Assembly (NCBI GenBank): GCA_016712625.1
Contig: JADJQQ010000030.1
Coordinates: 90,074-154,073 of the forward strand
Length of the DNA stretch: 64,000 bases
Direction of reading: 5' to 3'
DNA from: Candidatus Competibacteraceae bacterium
Lineage (GTDB): Bacteria; Pseudomonadota; Gammaproteobacteria; Competibacterales; Competibacteraceae
The notes beneath the pieces are model-generated. The model saw nothing but the letters and a program-made list of their open reading frames with translations, had not been told where the DNA came from and searched no databases. The position numbers and the translations under genes were made by a program. Positions within the stretch are counted from its first letter, which is position 1. Each line of letters opens with the position of its first letter. This document shows, one piece after another, positions 37,257-46,011 of the stretch.

Positions 37257-37904
37257 TCAGCGCCCTCGGCCACCGCCCGGGCCACGCCCCGGCGGATTCT
37301 GGCGTTGCGTCGGCGTCGTCAGGATCGTTTCCAATTGCTCGACGCTTAGGTACTGCGGTTCGTACACCAAGCCTTGTACTTCGATGTTGCGCACGAACGC
37401 GCGCAGATGATTGCCAGACGCTGCCAGCAGGTTTTGATACGCCCGCCGCAAATCAGCCTGCCGGGTCTCGGCAATAGCCTTTTCGAGATCAAGAATATCG
37501 ACCTCTTCAATGGCCGCGCCCACATAGAACGCTTCAGTCAGCGATTGCTCGCCACGGGCGATCAACTCGCCGTACCAGGCTTGTAATTCGGTATTAGCGA
37601 ACATTCCCACCGTGGGTAGCGCGGGATCGGGGAGCTGGTAGCGCTCCAGCATGACCCGCATCGTGTCCATATGCTGCTGCTCGGAGGTTGCGATATTGGC
37701 AAATACCGGATGCGTCCAGCGCTCGTTCAACGTCAGGTAAACGTCACGGGCTAATTTTTCCTCCTCGCGCATAAAGGTCAGGGTTTGTATTTCCGCCGCG
37801 CTCAACACGGCGGCCTGCGCCCAAGCGCCGGTCAAGGCGGCTATCAACACCAATGCGTAACCCCAGCGGGTGAGCGGATGCGGCTGGCATGAGAAATTGA
37901 CCAT
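37257..37904 (-). CDS. DUF2202 family exported protein (ferritin-like)
   Basis: A 215-residue protein with an N-terminal signal segment (YALVLIAALTGAWAQA). The mature part is the DUF2202 domain: TFMREEEKLARDVYLTL, ANIATSEQQHMDTM and a repeat-like second half EEVDILDLEKAIAET. The paired E-E and ExxH arrangement is like the ferritin-like four-helix fold. A Pro/Gly-rich tail (GRGPGGGRGR) ends it. Biochemical role unknown. Same strand as the EF-hand gene. Confidence 0.85.
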   Translation of the reverse strand: MVNFSCQPHPLTRWGYALVLIAALTGAWAQAAVLSAAEIQTLTFMREEEKLARDVYLTLNERWTHPVFANIATSEQQHMDTMRVMLERYQLPDPALPTVGMFANTELQAWYGELIARGEQSLTEAFYVGAAIEEVDILDLEKAIAETRQADLRRAYQNLLAASGNHLRAFVRNIEVQGLVYEPQYLSVEQLETILTTPTQRQNPPGRGPGGGRGR

Positions 37905-38150
37905 GATGGATTGCCCTTAATTTTCGTTGGTTTCAAGGGTTATCAGACTCCCTTCACGTAACGGGGTTATTGCAAAACCGGAATTTTTGTAACGATTTGT
38001 ATCAGTGCGAACTCAATCACAGCGATGGATTAATCTGACGTGAATGGCCCAGGCTTGGCAGTTCGTCCTGGGTTGGATTAACCTTGATAAAATGGAGGGA
38101 TAGAGTCGATTGCCACCGGCAGGAACGCCACTACTCACAGGATAATCACT

Positions 38151-38919
38151 ATGGAAATCTTCGTTTATCACACCCCCGATCTCGTGCCGGATTTGAGTAA
38201 AAACGCGCGCAAAGGTGGGCTAAATCTGGATATGCCGGCCTGCGCCATCGTCATTGATGTCCTGCGCGCCACCACCACAATGGCGACCGCTTTGCAATCC
38301 GGGGCCGAAGCGATCCAGGTTTTCGATGATATTGACGAGTTATTTAGCACCAGCGAACGCTGGCCAGAGGAACAGCGGCTGCTCGCTGGCGAGCGTAGCG
38401 GCGAAAAACTGGATGGTTTCGATTTGGGCAACTCCCCGTCGGAATGCACGCCGGCGCAGGTTGCGGGCAAGCGGATTTTTATGAGCACCACCAACGGCAC
38501 CCGCGCGCTGGAGCGGGTGCAGCAGGTGCCGCTGTTATTGACGGCCTCTCTGACTAACCGGGCGGCGGTGGTACGGTTTTTGATGCAAGAACAACCGCAT
38601 ACGGTGTGGATTGTCGCGGCGGGCTGGCGCGGCAGCTTTTCGCTGGAAGACACTATCTGCGCCGGTGCAATTGCTTGCGGCCTCAGCGTCGAACGCGACA
38701 GCGATTGCGCGGGCGATGATGAATCCATTGCGGCGATGGCTCTGTTTGAGCGCTGGGAGAATCGATTGCCGCAGTTAATCCGTTACGCGCATCACGGCCG
38801 GGGATTGGCGGCGTTAGGCTGCGAGGGAGGATTTGGATTATTGCGCCCGGCTCGATAGCGTGGATGTGGTGCCGTTGCAAGTGGAGCCTGGGGTATTGAA
38901 ACCGGCCCAGTTCTATTAA
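38151..38919 (+). CDS. comB: 2-phosphosulfolactate phosphatase family protein (ComB), one frameshift
   Basis: Begins MEIFVYHTPDLV at 38151, with the family motifs VIDVLRATTTMATAL (about residues 34-48), LLAGERSGEKLDGFDLGNSP, STTNGTRAL and AAGWRGSFSLEDTICAGA. An extra G at about 38824-38827 truncates the open frame at 38858. Without it the C-terminus reads EDLDYCARLDSV and VVPLQVEPGVLKPAQFY and stops at 38919. ComB hydrolyses phosphosulfolactate in coenzyme M synthesis in methanogens; in bacteria the substrate is uncertain. The array begins just downstream after a terminator. Confidence 0.88.
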
Positions 38920-38958
38920 GAAGCCTATTATTATTAGAAATCCCAATCAACACTCAAA

Positions 38959-38981
38959 CCCGCCGAAAGGCGGATTTTTTT
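38959..38981 (+). terminator. Rho-independent terminator after comB
   Basis: CCGCC-GAAA-GGCGG tetraloop hairpin (38960-38973) followed by A and seven T. It ends 15 bp before the first CRISPR repeat. Confidence 0.88.
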
Positions 38982-38995
38982 ATTGCCAGATCGCT

Positions 38996-41526
38996 TTTTT
39001 AATCCCTTCTTCATCAGGGCAATGATTCAAACTGGACGCGGCTGCCGTAGAGAGATTCATTCGAGCGTCTTAATCCCTTCTTCATCAGGGCAATGATTCA
39101 AACGGAAAGTCGGCAGCGGATGCGAGAAGCGCAGGACGTCTTAATCCCTTCTTCATCAGGGCAATGATTCAAACCTACGGGAGCAGGAGAACATCATGGG
39201 CCACATCAAGTCTTAATCCCTTCTTCATCAGGGCAATGATTCAAACGTGGCTCTCTGAAAAAAATGAACATGGACGTTCGTCTTAATCCCTTCTTCATCA
39301 GGGCAATGATTCAAACCGGACGCTCATCGAGGCGCTCCAGCGCCCGACATTCCGTCTTAATCCCTTCTTCATCAGGGCAATGATTCAAACGCGCTAAAAC
39401 CGAAGCAATGGGAAGTGATCGCCGTCTTAATCCCTTCTTCATCAGGGCAATGATTCAAACCGTCAAGTCTCCACATAGGTTTCGTTTTAGAATTGTCTTA
39501 ATCCCTTCTTCATCAGGGCAATGATTCAAACGTGGCTCTCTGAAAAAAATGAACATGGACGTTCGTCTTAATCCCTTCTTCATCAGGGCAATGATTCAAA
39601 CCTGAAGGACGCATGACAGCCGAGCGTTTCCGCGTCTTAATCCCTTCTTCATCAGGGCAATGATTCAAACGGTGACGGCTACGGAATATGGACGGTGGGA
39701 TCGGGGTCTTAATCCCTTCTTCATCAGGGCAATGATTCAAACCGAATGGCGGTCGCGAAAACGACGCCGAATGATCGGTCTTAATCCCTTCTTCATCAGG
39801 GCAATGATTCAAACGAAAATAGCGATGGTTATGAGGGCTATCTGTTCTTGTCTTAATCCCTTCTTCATCAGGGCAATGATTCAAACAAGCGCTGGATACG
39901 CCTAGCGCTGCCAACGTGACGTCTTAATCCCTTCTTCATCAGGGCAATGATTCAAACAATCAAGTCTTTTGATGATTTCATTTTAGAATCGTCTTAATCC
40001 CTTCTTCATCAGGGCAATGATTCAAACTGATTTAAACCGCAACCGCCCCCCTTGGGGGGCTGTCTTAATCCCTTCTTCATCAGGGCAATGATTCAAACCG
40101 CCAGATGGCGTGGCGCACCTGCGCGACCGATCCGGTCTTAATCCCTTCTTCATCAGGGCAATGATTCAAACCACGGTTGCCCGAACGAGCCACGGGCAAG
40201 AGACATTGCCCGTCTTAATCCCTTCTTCATCAGGGCAATGATTCAAACGCACCGGAGTGCTGCCACATGACAAGATAATGAGTCTTAATCCCTTCTTCAT
40301 CAGGGCAATGATTCAAACAGGGGCGCCGCGCAAAGTAACGCATGAAGAGGTCTTAATCCCTTCTTCATCAGGGCAATGATTCAAACGATGGACGGCGACC
40401 TCCCCGGAAAGCGGGTGCGTCTTAATCCCTTCTTCATCAGGGCAATGATTCAAACCAACTGAACGCATGAGCCTTTACGGTGGAAAGTGTCTTAATCCCT
40501 TCTTCATCAGGGCAATGATTCAAACGAAATACGATCGTCAATACTCCGTCTACATGTCTTAATCCCTTCTTCATCAGGGCAATGATTCAAACCGGTCTTC
40601 TTACATAGACCGGGAGAGAAAGAAAGGTCTTAATCCCTTCTTCATCAGGGCAATGATTCAAACTGCGTATTTCAAAAGAGATGAGATGACGAAATGAGTC
40701 TTAATCCCTTCTTCATCAGGGCAATGATTCAAACGTATTACCCTCCATCATGTGGGGGATGCCGACGCGTCTTAATCCCTTCTTCATCAGGGCAATGATT
40801 CAAACGAAGATGAAAGACACACTGACAGCGGAAGATAGAGTCTTAATCCCTTCTTCATCAGGGCAATGATTCAAACCTCGCACTATGCGTAACATGCGCG
40901 TTCAAAATCGGTCTTAATCCCTTCTTCATCAGGGCAATGATTCAAACAGTTCTGGTATCAAGAGGACGTTACGCCGCTTGGTCTTAATCCCTTCTTCATC
41001 AGGGCAATGATTCAAACGTCTTTTGATCTTATAAGTGATTTACATCTTTCATGTCTTAATCCCTTCTTCATCAGGGCAATGATTCAAACGCTTGCCGCAA
41101 AGGATCTGATTAATGACTACCGGTCTTAATCCCTTCTTCATCAGGGCAATGATTCAAACAATCAAACAAAGGATGTATAAAGATTTTTTTAGTCTTAATC
41201 CCTTCTTCATCAGGGCAATGATTCAAACAAACATATCAGCGTCAACACCGAATCACTGCCGGCCGTCTTAATCCCTTCTTCATCAGGGCAATGATTCAAA
41301 CCCACCGGAGGGCGACACAGATCTATAAAAACTGTCTTAATCCCTTCTTCATCAGGGCAATGATTCAAACGCGCGAGTGCTGGCAAATGACAAGGGAAAA
41401 ATGTCTTAATCCCTTCTTCATCAGGGCAATGATTCAAACCCCATCAACAACGAGGGATGCTTTCATCAGATTCAAAGGGAGCGCGCACTGTCTTAATCCC
41501 TTCTTCATCAGGGCAATGATTCAAAC
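38996..41526 (-). CRISPR. CRISPR array, 36 repeats of 37 bp, 35 spacers
   Basis: The repeat reads GTCTTAATCC...AATGATTCAAAC on the plus strand, 37 bp. Repeats 2-36 looked identical by eye; the first (38996-39032) starts TTTTT instead of GTCTT. On the minus strand each repeat ends GGATTAAGAC, resembling the ATTGAAAC-type 3' end that becomes the crRNA 5' tag. With the degenerate terminal repeat on the left and cas2 plus a leader on the right, the array is most likely transcribed leftwards. Spacers are 30-40 bp, except the leader-proximal one (41440-41489), which is 50 bp. Spacers 4 (39247-39279) and 8 (39532-39564) are identical. Confidence 0.98.
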
Positions 41527-41681
41527 AGCTCCGTGCTAAAAATACTTTCCAAACAATAACCTGGAAGAGGGTCTGCCAGAAATTTTGTTGTTTGAAAAGT
41601 TATCTTTTTTGCCATTTGGCAACAATGTTGTATTTACGAAAAATACCGGAGAACTAACTAGAGCACAGGATGAAATATAGC
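41527..41681 (-). promoter_or_regulatory. Probable CRISPR leader
   Basis: About 155 bp of AT-rich sequence between the last repeat and the terminator of the cas operon. Its position next to cas2, and next to the end of the array opposite the degenerate repeat, fits a leader holding the array promoter and the integration site. No gene seen. Confidence 0.7.
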
Positions 41682-41704
41682 AAAAAATGCCCGAAAATCG
41701 GGCA
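41682..41704 (-). terminator. Rho-independent terminator of the cas operon
   Basis: TGCCCGA-AAA-TCGGGCA (41688-41704). On the minus strand it is followed by six T (41682-41687). It lies just after the cas2 stop and so separates cas transcription from the array leader. Confidence 0.88.
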
Positions 41705-41720
41705 AATATTTAAGTCATGC

Positions 41721-42080
41721 TCACAAAATAAATAAATCTCCCTGCCGATCATTTAGCCGAGACGTTCTCGCACCCAGCCGCAGCAAATTACGCCCATCCC
41801 GAATCAATAAAATATCGTCGGGAAACATCTGCGGCCCCAGCAAAACCACCTCTGCTTGCTCTGGCAAGGGATAGCACCGCACATCGTCCTTACGCGGATC
41901 GATAATCTGCTCCAGACCGCGTAACACCCCAGCCAGCGAATGCTCGAAAAAGCTGCCGACGAATACCGAGTATTGCATCCGAAACGCGAATTTTTCCAAA
42001 TACCGCGCCACTCGGCTCAATCGCTTCGGGTCTTCCGCAATGTCATAGCAAATCAGATAAAGTCGCCGTTGTCTGGCCAT
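41721..42080 (-). CDS. cas2: CRISPR-associated endonuclease Cas2 (array-proximal copy)
   Basis: A 119-residue ferredoxin-fold protein. RLYLICYDIAEDPKRLSRVA contains the beta1 Asp of Cas2, and MQYSVFVGSFFE and DVRCYPLPEQAEV match strands 2 and 4. It ends with a 20-30 residue tail longer than in small Cas2 proteins. Directly follows the cas1-like gene with three bases between stop and start. It is one of two cas2 genes in this locus. Confidence 0.92.
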   Translation of the reverse strand: MARQRRLYLICYDIAEDPKRLSRVARYLEKFAFRMQYSVFVGSFFEHSLAGVLRGLEQIIDPRKDDVRCYPLPEQAEVVLLGPQMFPDDILLIRDGRNLLRLGARTSRLNDRQGDLFIL

Positions 42081-42083
42081 GAT

Positions 42084-42896
42084 TTATAACTCCATCAACC
42101 ATTCCCGCAATCGAGTTAACAACACACGACCGAACGCCAACAGCTCATCCCGCCGTCCCTCCACAAAAGCGATTAACGCTCGCTCATCCCGCCAAGCCAG
42201 CCGGGACTCAATGTTATCGCGTGATGCCAACAAGAATGGCCCTACCACAGCCCAACCGAGCAACTGGGCTAAATCATCCACCAAAGGCAACGGTTCCAAA
42301 TCCGCCAATCGTTGGGCATTCAATCCCGCTTCGATCCACAATTGCACACTCAATCCGGCCAGCAAGCCAAACAAGATCGGCGGTAATTGAAGGCGAGGCC
42401 CTGTGCTAAACCTAGCCTCCCGATCAGAGCGTACTGGTTGACCGGCAACCATCGAATCGAGATCGACGCCCGCCTGGCGCAATTGCCGCTCCAGTGCCCG
42501 TTGGGCATGAACCGCCATCATGCAACGCCAATCTTGATAGCCGCGCACCCCATCCACCCGACACAAGCACTGCCGCAAGCGGCGGTACAGCGTATCTTCA
42601 CCGGCCAACGAGCCGAACAAATAGCCGCGCACCCCGCCCCCCGCATCCAAAAACACCACGGGAATACCACCATCGGCGCAAGCCAGTAGCGCCGCGCAAC
42701 TCCACTGCACTCCGCCTTTGCTTAACACGCGCGCCAATCGCGACAATGGATAAAACATCGCCGCGCGTTCGGGCTGCTCGATGCGCAAAGCGGGACCATC
42801 GAGATCGACCGCCAAGCCATTCCGCCCTTGCAGATACAATGGCTTGCACAGCCCTTCAGTATGTTCATCCAATAAACCGTGGAATTCAGCTTTCAT
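42084..42896 (-). CDS. Divergent Cas1-like protein, catalytic residues not found
   Basis: A 270-residue protein. The N-terminal half matches the Cas1 beta domain: LYLQGRNGLAVDLDG, FYPLSRLARVLSKGGVQWS, and GGIPVVFLDAGGGVRGYLFG. The helical half shows only a faint echo of Cas1 (LLAGLSVQLWIEAGLNA, PLVDDLAQLL). I cannot find the GxEG glutamate or the FxH histidine that Cas1 uses for integration. It sits between the canonical cas1 and a cas2, its start overlapping the cas1 end. It may be a non-catalytic Cas1 partner. ATG 42896 is preferred over GTG 42905. Confidence 0.7.
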   Translation of the reverse strand: MKAEFHGLLDEHTEGLCKPLYLQGRNGLAVDLDGPALRIEQPERAAMFYPLSRLARVLSKGGVQWSCAALLACADGGIPVVFLDAGGGVRGYLFGSLAGEDTLYRRLRQCLCRVDGVRGYQDWRCMMAVHAQRALERQLRQAGVDLDSMVAGQPVRSDREARFSTGPRLQLPPILFGLLAGLSVQLWIEAGLNAQRLADLEPLPLVDDLAQLLGWAVVGPFLLASRDNIESRLAWRDERALIAFVEGRRDELLAFGRVLLTRLREWLMEL

Positions 42897-43857
42897 CGTT
42901 TCCACTCTCTGCTAATGCGGGAGTCCACTGCTGGAGCCAATGCGCCAATCGATAACTTTCTCGCCGCAAATAACGCCGCAATGGCGATACCCACAATTCG
43001 TAACCGGCATAGAAAGTCTGCCGGCCTTCCTTGGTCAACAGGCAAGCACCCTTATCCATCACAAAATCTTCCACCCGTAACCGCCGCTCGCGGAACAATC
43101 CCCACACCCATCCATCCAGCCGGGGCCGTAACGGTTCGATGAGATCGCAAGCTAGCGACTCACGGCCATAGGCGGGTTCGTGATAAAAACCGAGCAACGG
43201 ATCGAGACCCGCCCCATACGCCGCCCGCACCGCCTCGAAGTGGAGCAGGGTATAACCCAGCGACAGACAGGCATTGACCGGATCGCGCGGCGGGCGGCGA
43301 TTGCGGCCAGCGAACGCCAGTGATGGTGCAAATAATTCGGCAAACGCCGCGTAATAAGCAGCGGCTCCCGCCCCTTCCACGCCCAACACGGCATCCCGAT
43401 TCATCGCCTCCGGTAACGTCGCCTGTAATCCCCGCAGGGTTTGAATCCCATCATGCAGCGGCTTACGCGCATCTGGTCGCCGCGCTTGCGCGGCTTCCAG
43501 CAAGCGGATTTGCGCCGCCAACTTGCCCGCTATCAGTCCCCGCGCCAGCGCCAGCCGGGCTGCTGGCTCGAACGCCAGCTGATACTGCGCCAGTCGGCGG
43601 CGCGCATCGCCGTGGCCAGGGCCAAGCAGCAGAGCGGTACGGCGGCTATGGCGAGCGCTCAGGCAGACCAGACTGGCGCCCTGCTCCGCCAACACCGCCA
43701 GCACGCCGCTATCAAAGCGCACTTGGCCCTGCATCACCACGCGCTCCAGCAACGCCAGCGGCACCCCACGGGGGCGAACGTCCGGCTCTTCGATCACCAA
43801 CCGCTTGCCGTCCACCCGTAACGTCAAATCGCGCCGATCCAAATACAAAGTACCCAC
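42886..43857 (-). CDS. cas1: CRISPR-associated endonuclease Cas1
   Basis: The canonical integrase of spacer acquisition, 323 residues. Metal ligands: Glu161 in GVEGAGAAAYY, His226 in LLGFYHEPAYG, Asp238 in LACDLIEPLRP. The N-terminal beta domain starts GTLYLDRRDLTLRVDG. I choose GTG 43857 because AGGAGA lies seven bases upstream, inside the preceding cas2 stop region; a longer frame to 43935 overlaps cas2 and is unlike Cas1. Confidence 0.95.
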   Translation of the reverse strand: MGTLYLDRRDLTLRVDGKRLVIEEPDVRPRGVPLALLERVVMQGQVRFDSGVLAVLAEQGASLVCLSARHSRRTALLLGPGHGDARRRLAQYQLAFEPAARLALARGLIAGKLAAQIRLLEAAQARRPDARKPLHDGIQTLRGLQATLPEAMNRDAVLGVEGAGAAAYYAAFAELFAPSLAFAGRNRRPPRDPVNACLSLGYTLLHFEAVRAAYGAGLDPLLGFYHEPAYGRESLACDLIEPLRPRLDGWVWGLFRERRLRVEDFVMDKGACLLTKEGRQTFYAGYELWVSPLRRYLRRESYRLAHWLQQWTPALAESGNDES

Positions 43858-43868
43858 CGCCTGTTCTC

Positions 43869-44153
43869 CTAACCGACGTAGTAAAACGAGGGATCGCTCG
43901 GCCGCGCCGCAATCCCCAACACCTGAATTCCCCAAACATTCGGCAATGGCAGCAACAAAAACCGATCTTCCGCGACATCAAGCACCCCTCGGATTTCCGC
44001 TAGCAGCGCCAACCGTTCGCGGGGCGTCAGAAAACACTCGAATACCGATTTCTGGCCACCGGTGGCGTAGCCTTTCAGTACATGCAAAGCCGCTTGCAAC
44101 CGACCGGGATCGGTCACATCGTAAGCAGCTAAATACAACGCGCGTTCAGGCAT
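43869..44153 (-). CDS. cas2: CRISPR-associated endonuclease Cas2 (second copy)
   Basis: A compact 94-residue Cas2. RALYLAAYDVTDPGRLQAAL has the beta1 Asp and GGQKSVFECFLT is the conserved strand-2 block; RFLLLPLPN follows. ATG 44153 is supported by GAGGGTG upstream; an open frame to 44249 adds unrelated residues. It precedes canonical cas1 in the same transcript, so cas2-cas1 form the standard pair, with the cas1-like gene and other cas2 appended. Confidence 0.92.
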   Translation of the reverse strand: MPERALYLAAYDVTDPGRLQAALHVLKGYATGGQKSVFECFLTPRERLALLAEIRGVLDVAEDRFLLLPLPNVWGIQVLGIAARPSDPSFYYVG

Positions 44154-44219
44154 GGCGCACCCTCTGGCCAAACAGGAAATGCGACAGTTATACGCGGTTG
44201 CGGGCAGGTCGGCAGGAAC

Positions 44220-44231
44220 GGCAAGCTTGCC
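44220..44231. repeat. Short palindrome GGCAAGCTTGCC
   Basis: A perfect 12-bp palindrome between csx16 and the second cas2. Near-identical units occur at 52281, 53493 and 54507, each just after the 3' end of a minus-strand gene. Confidence 0.6.
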
Positions 44232-44277
44232 AGAAGATCCCGCTTTCACGGGAACGAGGGATGGAGACGAAAACGCT

Positions 44278-44577
44278 TCAGTTCAGCGGGAGGAGCGTCA
44301 CTTGATAGGATTCCAACCGTGCGCCAAAACGGCGCAAATCGGCGGCGGACAACTCGCGGCCCCGCCAATCCGGCGGTAATTCCAGGCTCAGATGCAGATA
44401 GCGTCCGCCACGCTGGCAAACCCGCGCCGCCAGATGCACCGGCAAGGTGCCAATCACCACATCACCCGGCTGAACGGTTTCCGGGTCGAAGTGCGTCACT
44501 TGCCGGTCGACACTGATGCCTTCTTCAGCGGCCCATTCACGCGCGCCAGGATGGCGGGAGATAAAAACAGCGGTCAT
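44278..44577 (-). CDS. csx16: CRISPR-associated protein Csx16
   Basis: A 99-residue small type III accessory protein. The conserved order is clear: AVFISRHPGAREWA at the N-terminus, THFDPETVQPGDVVIGTLPV in the middle, and YLHLSLELPPDWRGRELSA at the C-terminus. Csx16 is reported to be a ring nuclease that removes cyclic tetra-adenylate, and so would switch off CARF effectors. I use ATG 44577 (MTAVFISRH). Located between the adaptation genes and the CARF gene. Confidence 0.85.
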   Translation of the reverse strand: MTAVFISRHPGAREWAAEEGISVDRQVTHFDPETVQPGDVVIGTLPVHLAARVCQRGGRYLHLSLELPPDWRGRELSAADLRRFGARLESYQVTLLPLN

Positions 44578-44829
44578 TTTAACGGAGCTTCTGAAAACCA
44601 TTACAAACTGAGATACGGCAATAAAAGACGGCCTCGTTGTGCGGCAAGGCCAATTTCATAGCAGAACACCACCAAAACGCCTAACGCCTTCTCTCTTCCA
44701 AAGCGGCTGCCGGGGTTGAGCTAAAATAGTTAGGTTCGAGATTAAGCCACCAAGGTAGCCTCACCAAGGTCTTATCATAAAAAATTTAGATTATCTGCAA
44801 TTTACCACCAAAAGGAACACGAGAAACCA

Positions 44830-46008
44830 TCACAGCCACTGCCGCATTCTATGATTCAAATTGGCAATGCAAGCCTCGCGTTGACCAGGCGTCGACGATG
44901 AGGTTTCGATAATCATCTTCACCGTCCAGCTGCCATTACTGAAGATACACTCGATTTCCTCCCCTTTCAATCGGCACAAAGTAACGCGTGACAGGTCGGG
45001 ATTCCAATAGTCTGTCCGGCAGGCTCGAACAAAAGGCGCGTCATCGGTGATTCGCTGCATCAACCTAAGAATAGGTTCGCGCGCATTCCCCCAACTGTGA
45101 TCGGAAAGTACAGGGCTGGATTTACTCGCTTTAGGGACAGCAGGTGGCAAAAATTGATCACGATCAGATTCAAATCGCCCTTTAAAGGTTTCATGGAATA
45201 CCTGTCCAGTTGGAGATATTTCCAGATACGTTTCACCGTCAATTTCTACGCGCTCGATCAATGTTTCCAGTCTTTCATCCCAATCATTCAGATCCAAATC
45301 TGCCTCGCGTAACATGTCTTTTTGATCCAACACTGCCAGTAATCCACTGTGTTTCATCCACAGTGCATGATCCAGACTAATTGGCATTGGCGGAAATGCA
45401 ATAATTTCGCTAAACAGTTCATGCTTGTAATAAATCGGCACTCCTAATGCTTGCCCCATCAGTACGCTAATTGCTATTTGCGCCTTATATCCACCGGTCG
45501 CATTGATGGCGCAATAGTCAGCCATCCTCTCATGGACGATTTGACAAACTTTCTTTGCCAGATTGCGTAATCCTTTGGTTCGAAAACGTTTTGGATCAGA
45601 ATCCTGTAAGTCTTCAATGTTCCAAAGAATGGTTTGATAGTCTTGTAGTACGTAATAATCTCGCAGTATTTCAGCGACCTGCCTGCCTTCCACGGTATCT
45701 GAATGACAAAAAATCAATGTGCAGCGTTCCTGGCAATAACGATGCGCGACTAAATCATGAATGGAATTGATCTCAGCGCCACATAATCGGGTCGAACCGG
45801 GCAGATCAAAAAGCAACTCTGCTATTTTTGCGGTCTCTTTTTTAGCGAACGCTGTAGCCAGTGCGCTGATCATTTCCTGGGTTAGATAGGCTTGATCCAA
45901 GGAGGGCTGTTGTTTTAGCCAGGCTGCGTAATTCTCTGGCTGAGGCAATCCGAACAAGTTAGGTCGGAGCAGACTAGTCCCTACAGTGCAAATCAGAGTA
46001 TTTTTCAT
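44830..46008 (-). CDS. CARF-domain CRISPR-associated protein (APE2256/TIGR02619-like) with unrecognised C-terminal domain
   Basis: A 392-residue protein. The N-terminal CARF-like domain opens ICTVGTSLLRPNLFG and includes LIFCHSDTVEGRQVAEIL. The cyclic-oligoadenylate site motif CAINATGGYKAQIAISVLMG is at about residues 165-184, followed by YYKHELFSEIIAFPPMP. From about residue 285 a separate region follows a Pro/Ser linker (WGNAREPILRLMQ, RACRTDYWNPDL, CIFSNGSWTVKMII). I see no RxxxxH HEPN motif and cannot name it. It is probably an effector or a ring nuclease controlled by Cas10-made messengers. Intact, unlike most genes to its right. Confidence 0.78.
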   Translation of the reverse strand: MKNTLICTVGTSLLRPNLFGLPQPENYAAWLKQQPSLDQAYLTQEMISALATAFAKKETAKIAELLFDLPGSTRLCGAEINSIHDLVAHRYCQERCTLIFCHSDTVEGRQVAEILRDYYVLQDYQTILWNIEDLQDSDPKRFRTKGLRNLAKKVCQIVHERMADYCAINATGGYKAQIAISVLMGQALGVPIYYKHELFSEIIAFPPMPISLDHALWMKHSGLLAVLDQKDMLREADLDLNDWDERLETLIERVEIDGETYLEISPTGQVFHETFKGRFESDRDQFLPPAVPKASKSSPVLSDHSWGNAREPILRLMQRITDDAPFVRACRTDYWNPDLSRVTLCRLKGEEIECIFSNGSWTVKMIIETSSSTPGQREACIANLNHRMRQWL

Positions 46009-46011
46009 GGC

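Noticed and set aside
39513..41539. Frames with a repeated peptide (NHCPDEEGIKT or NPFFIRAMIQT)
   Set aside because: These are translations of the CRISPR repeat and spacers, not a repeat protein.
42084..42896. Calling the Cas1-like gene a second active cas1
   Set aside because: The Glu and His of the integrase site are not found in the sequence as given.
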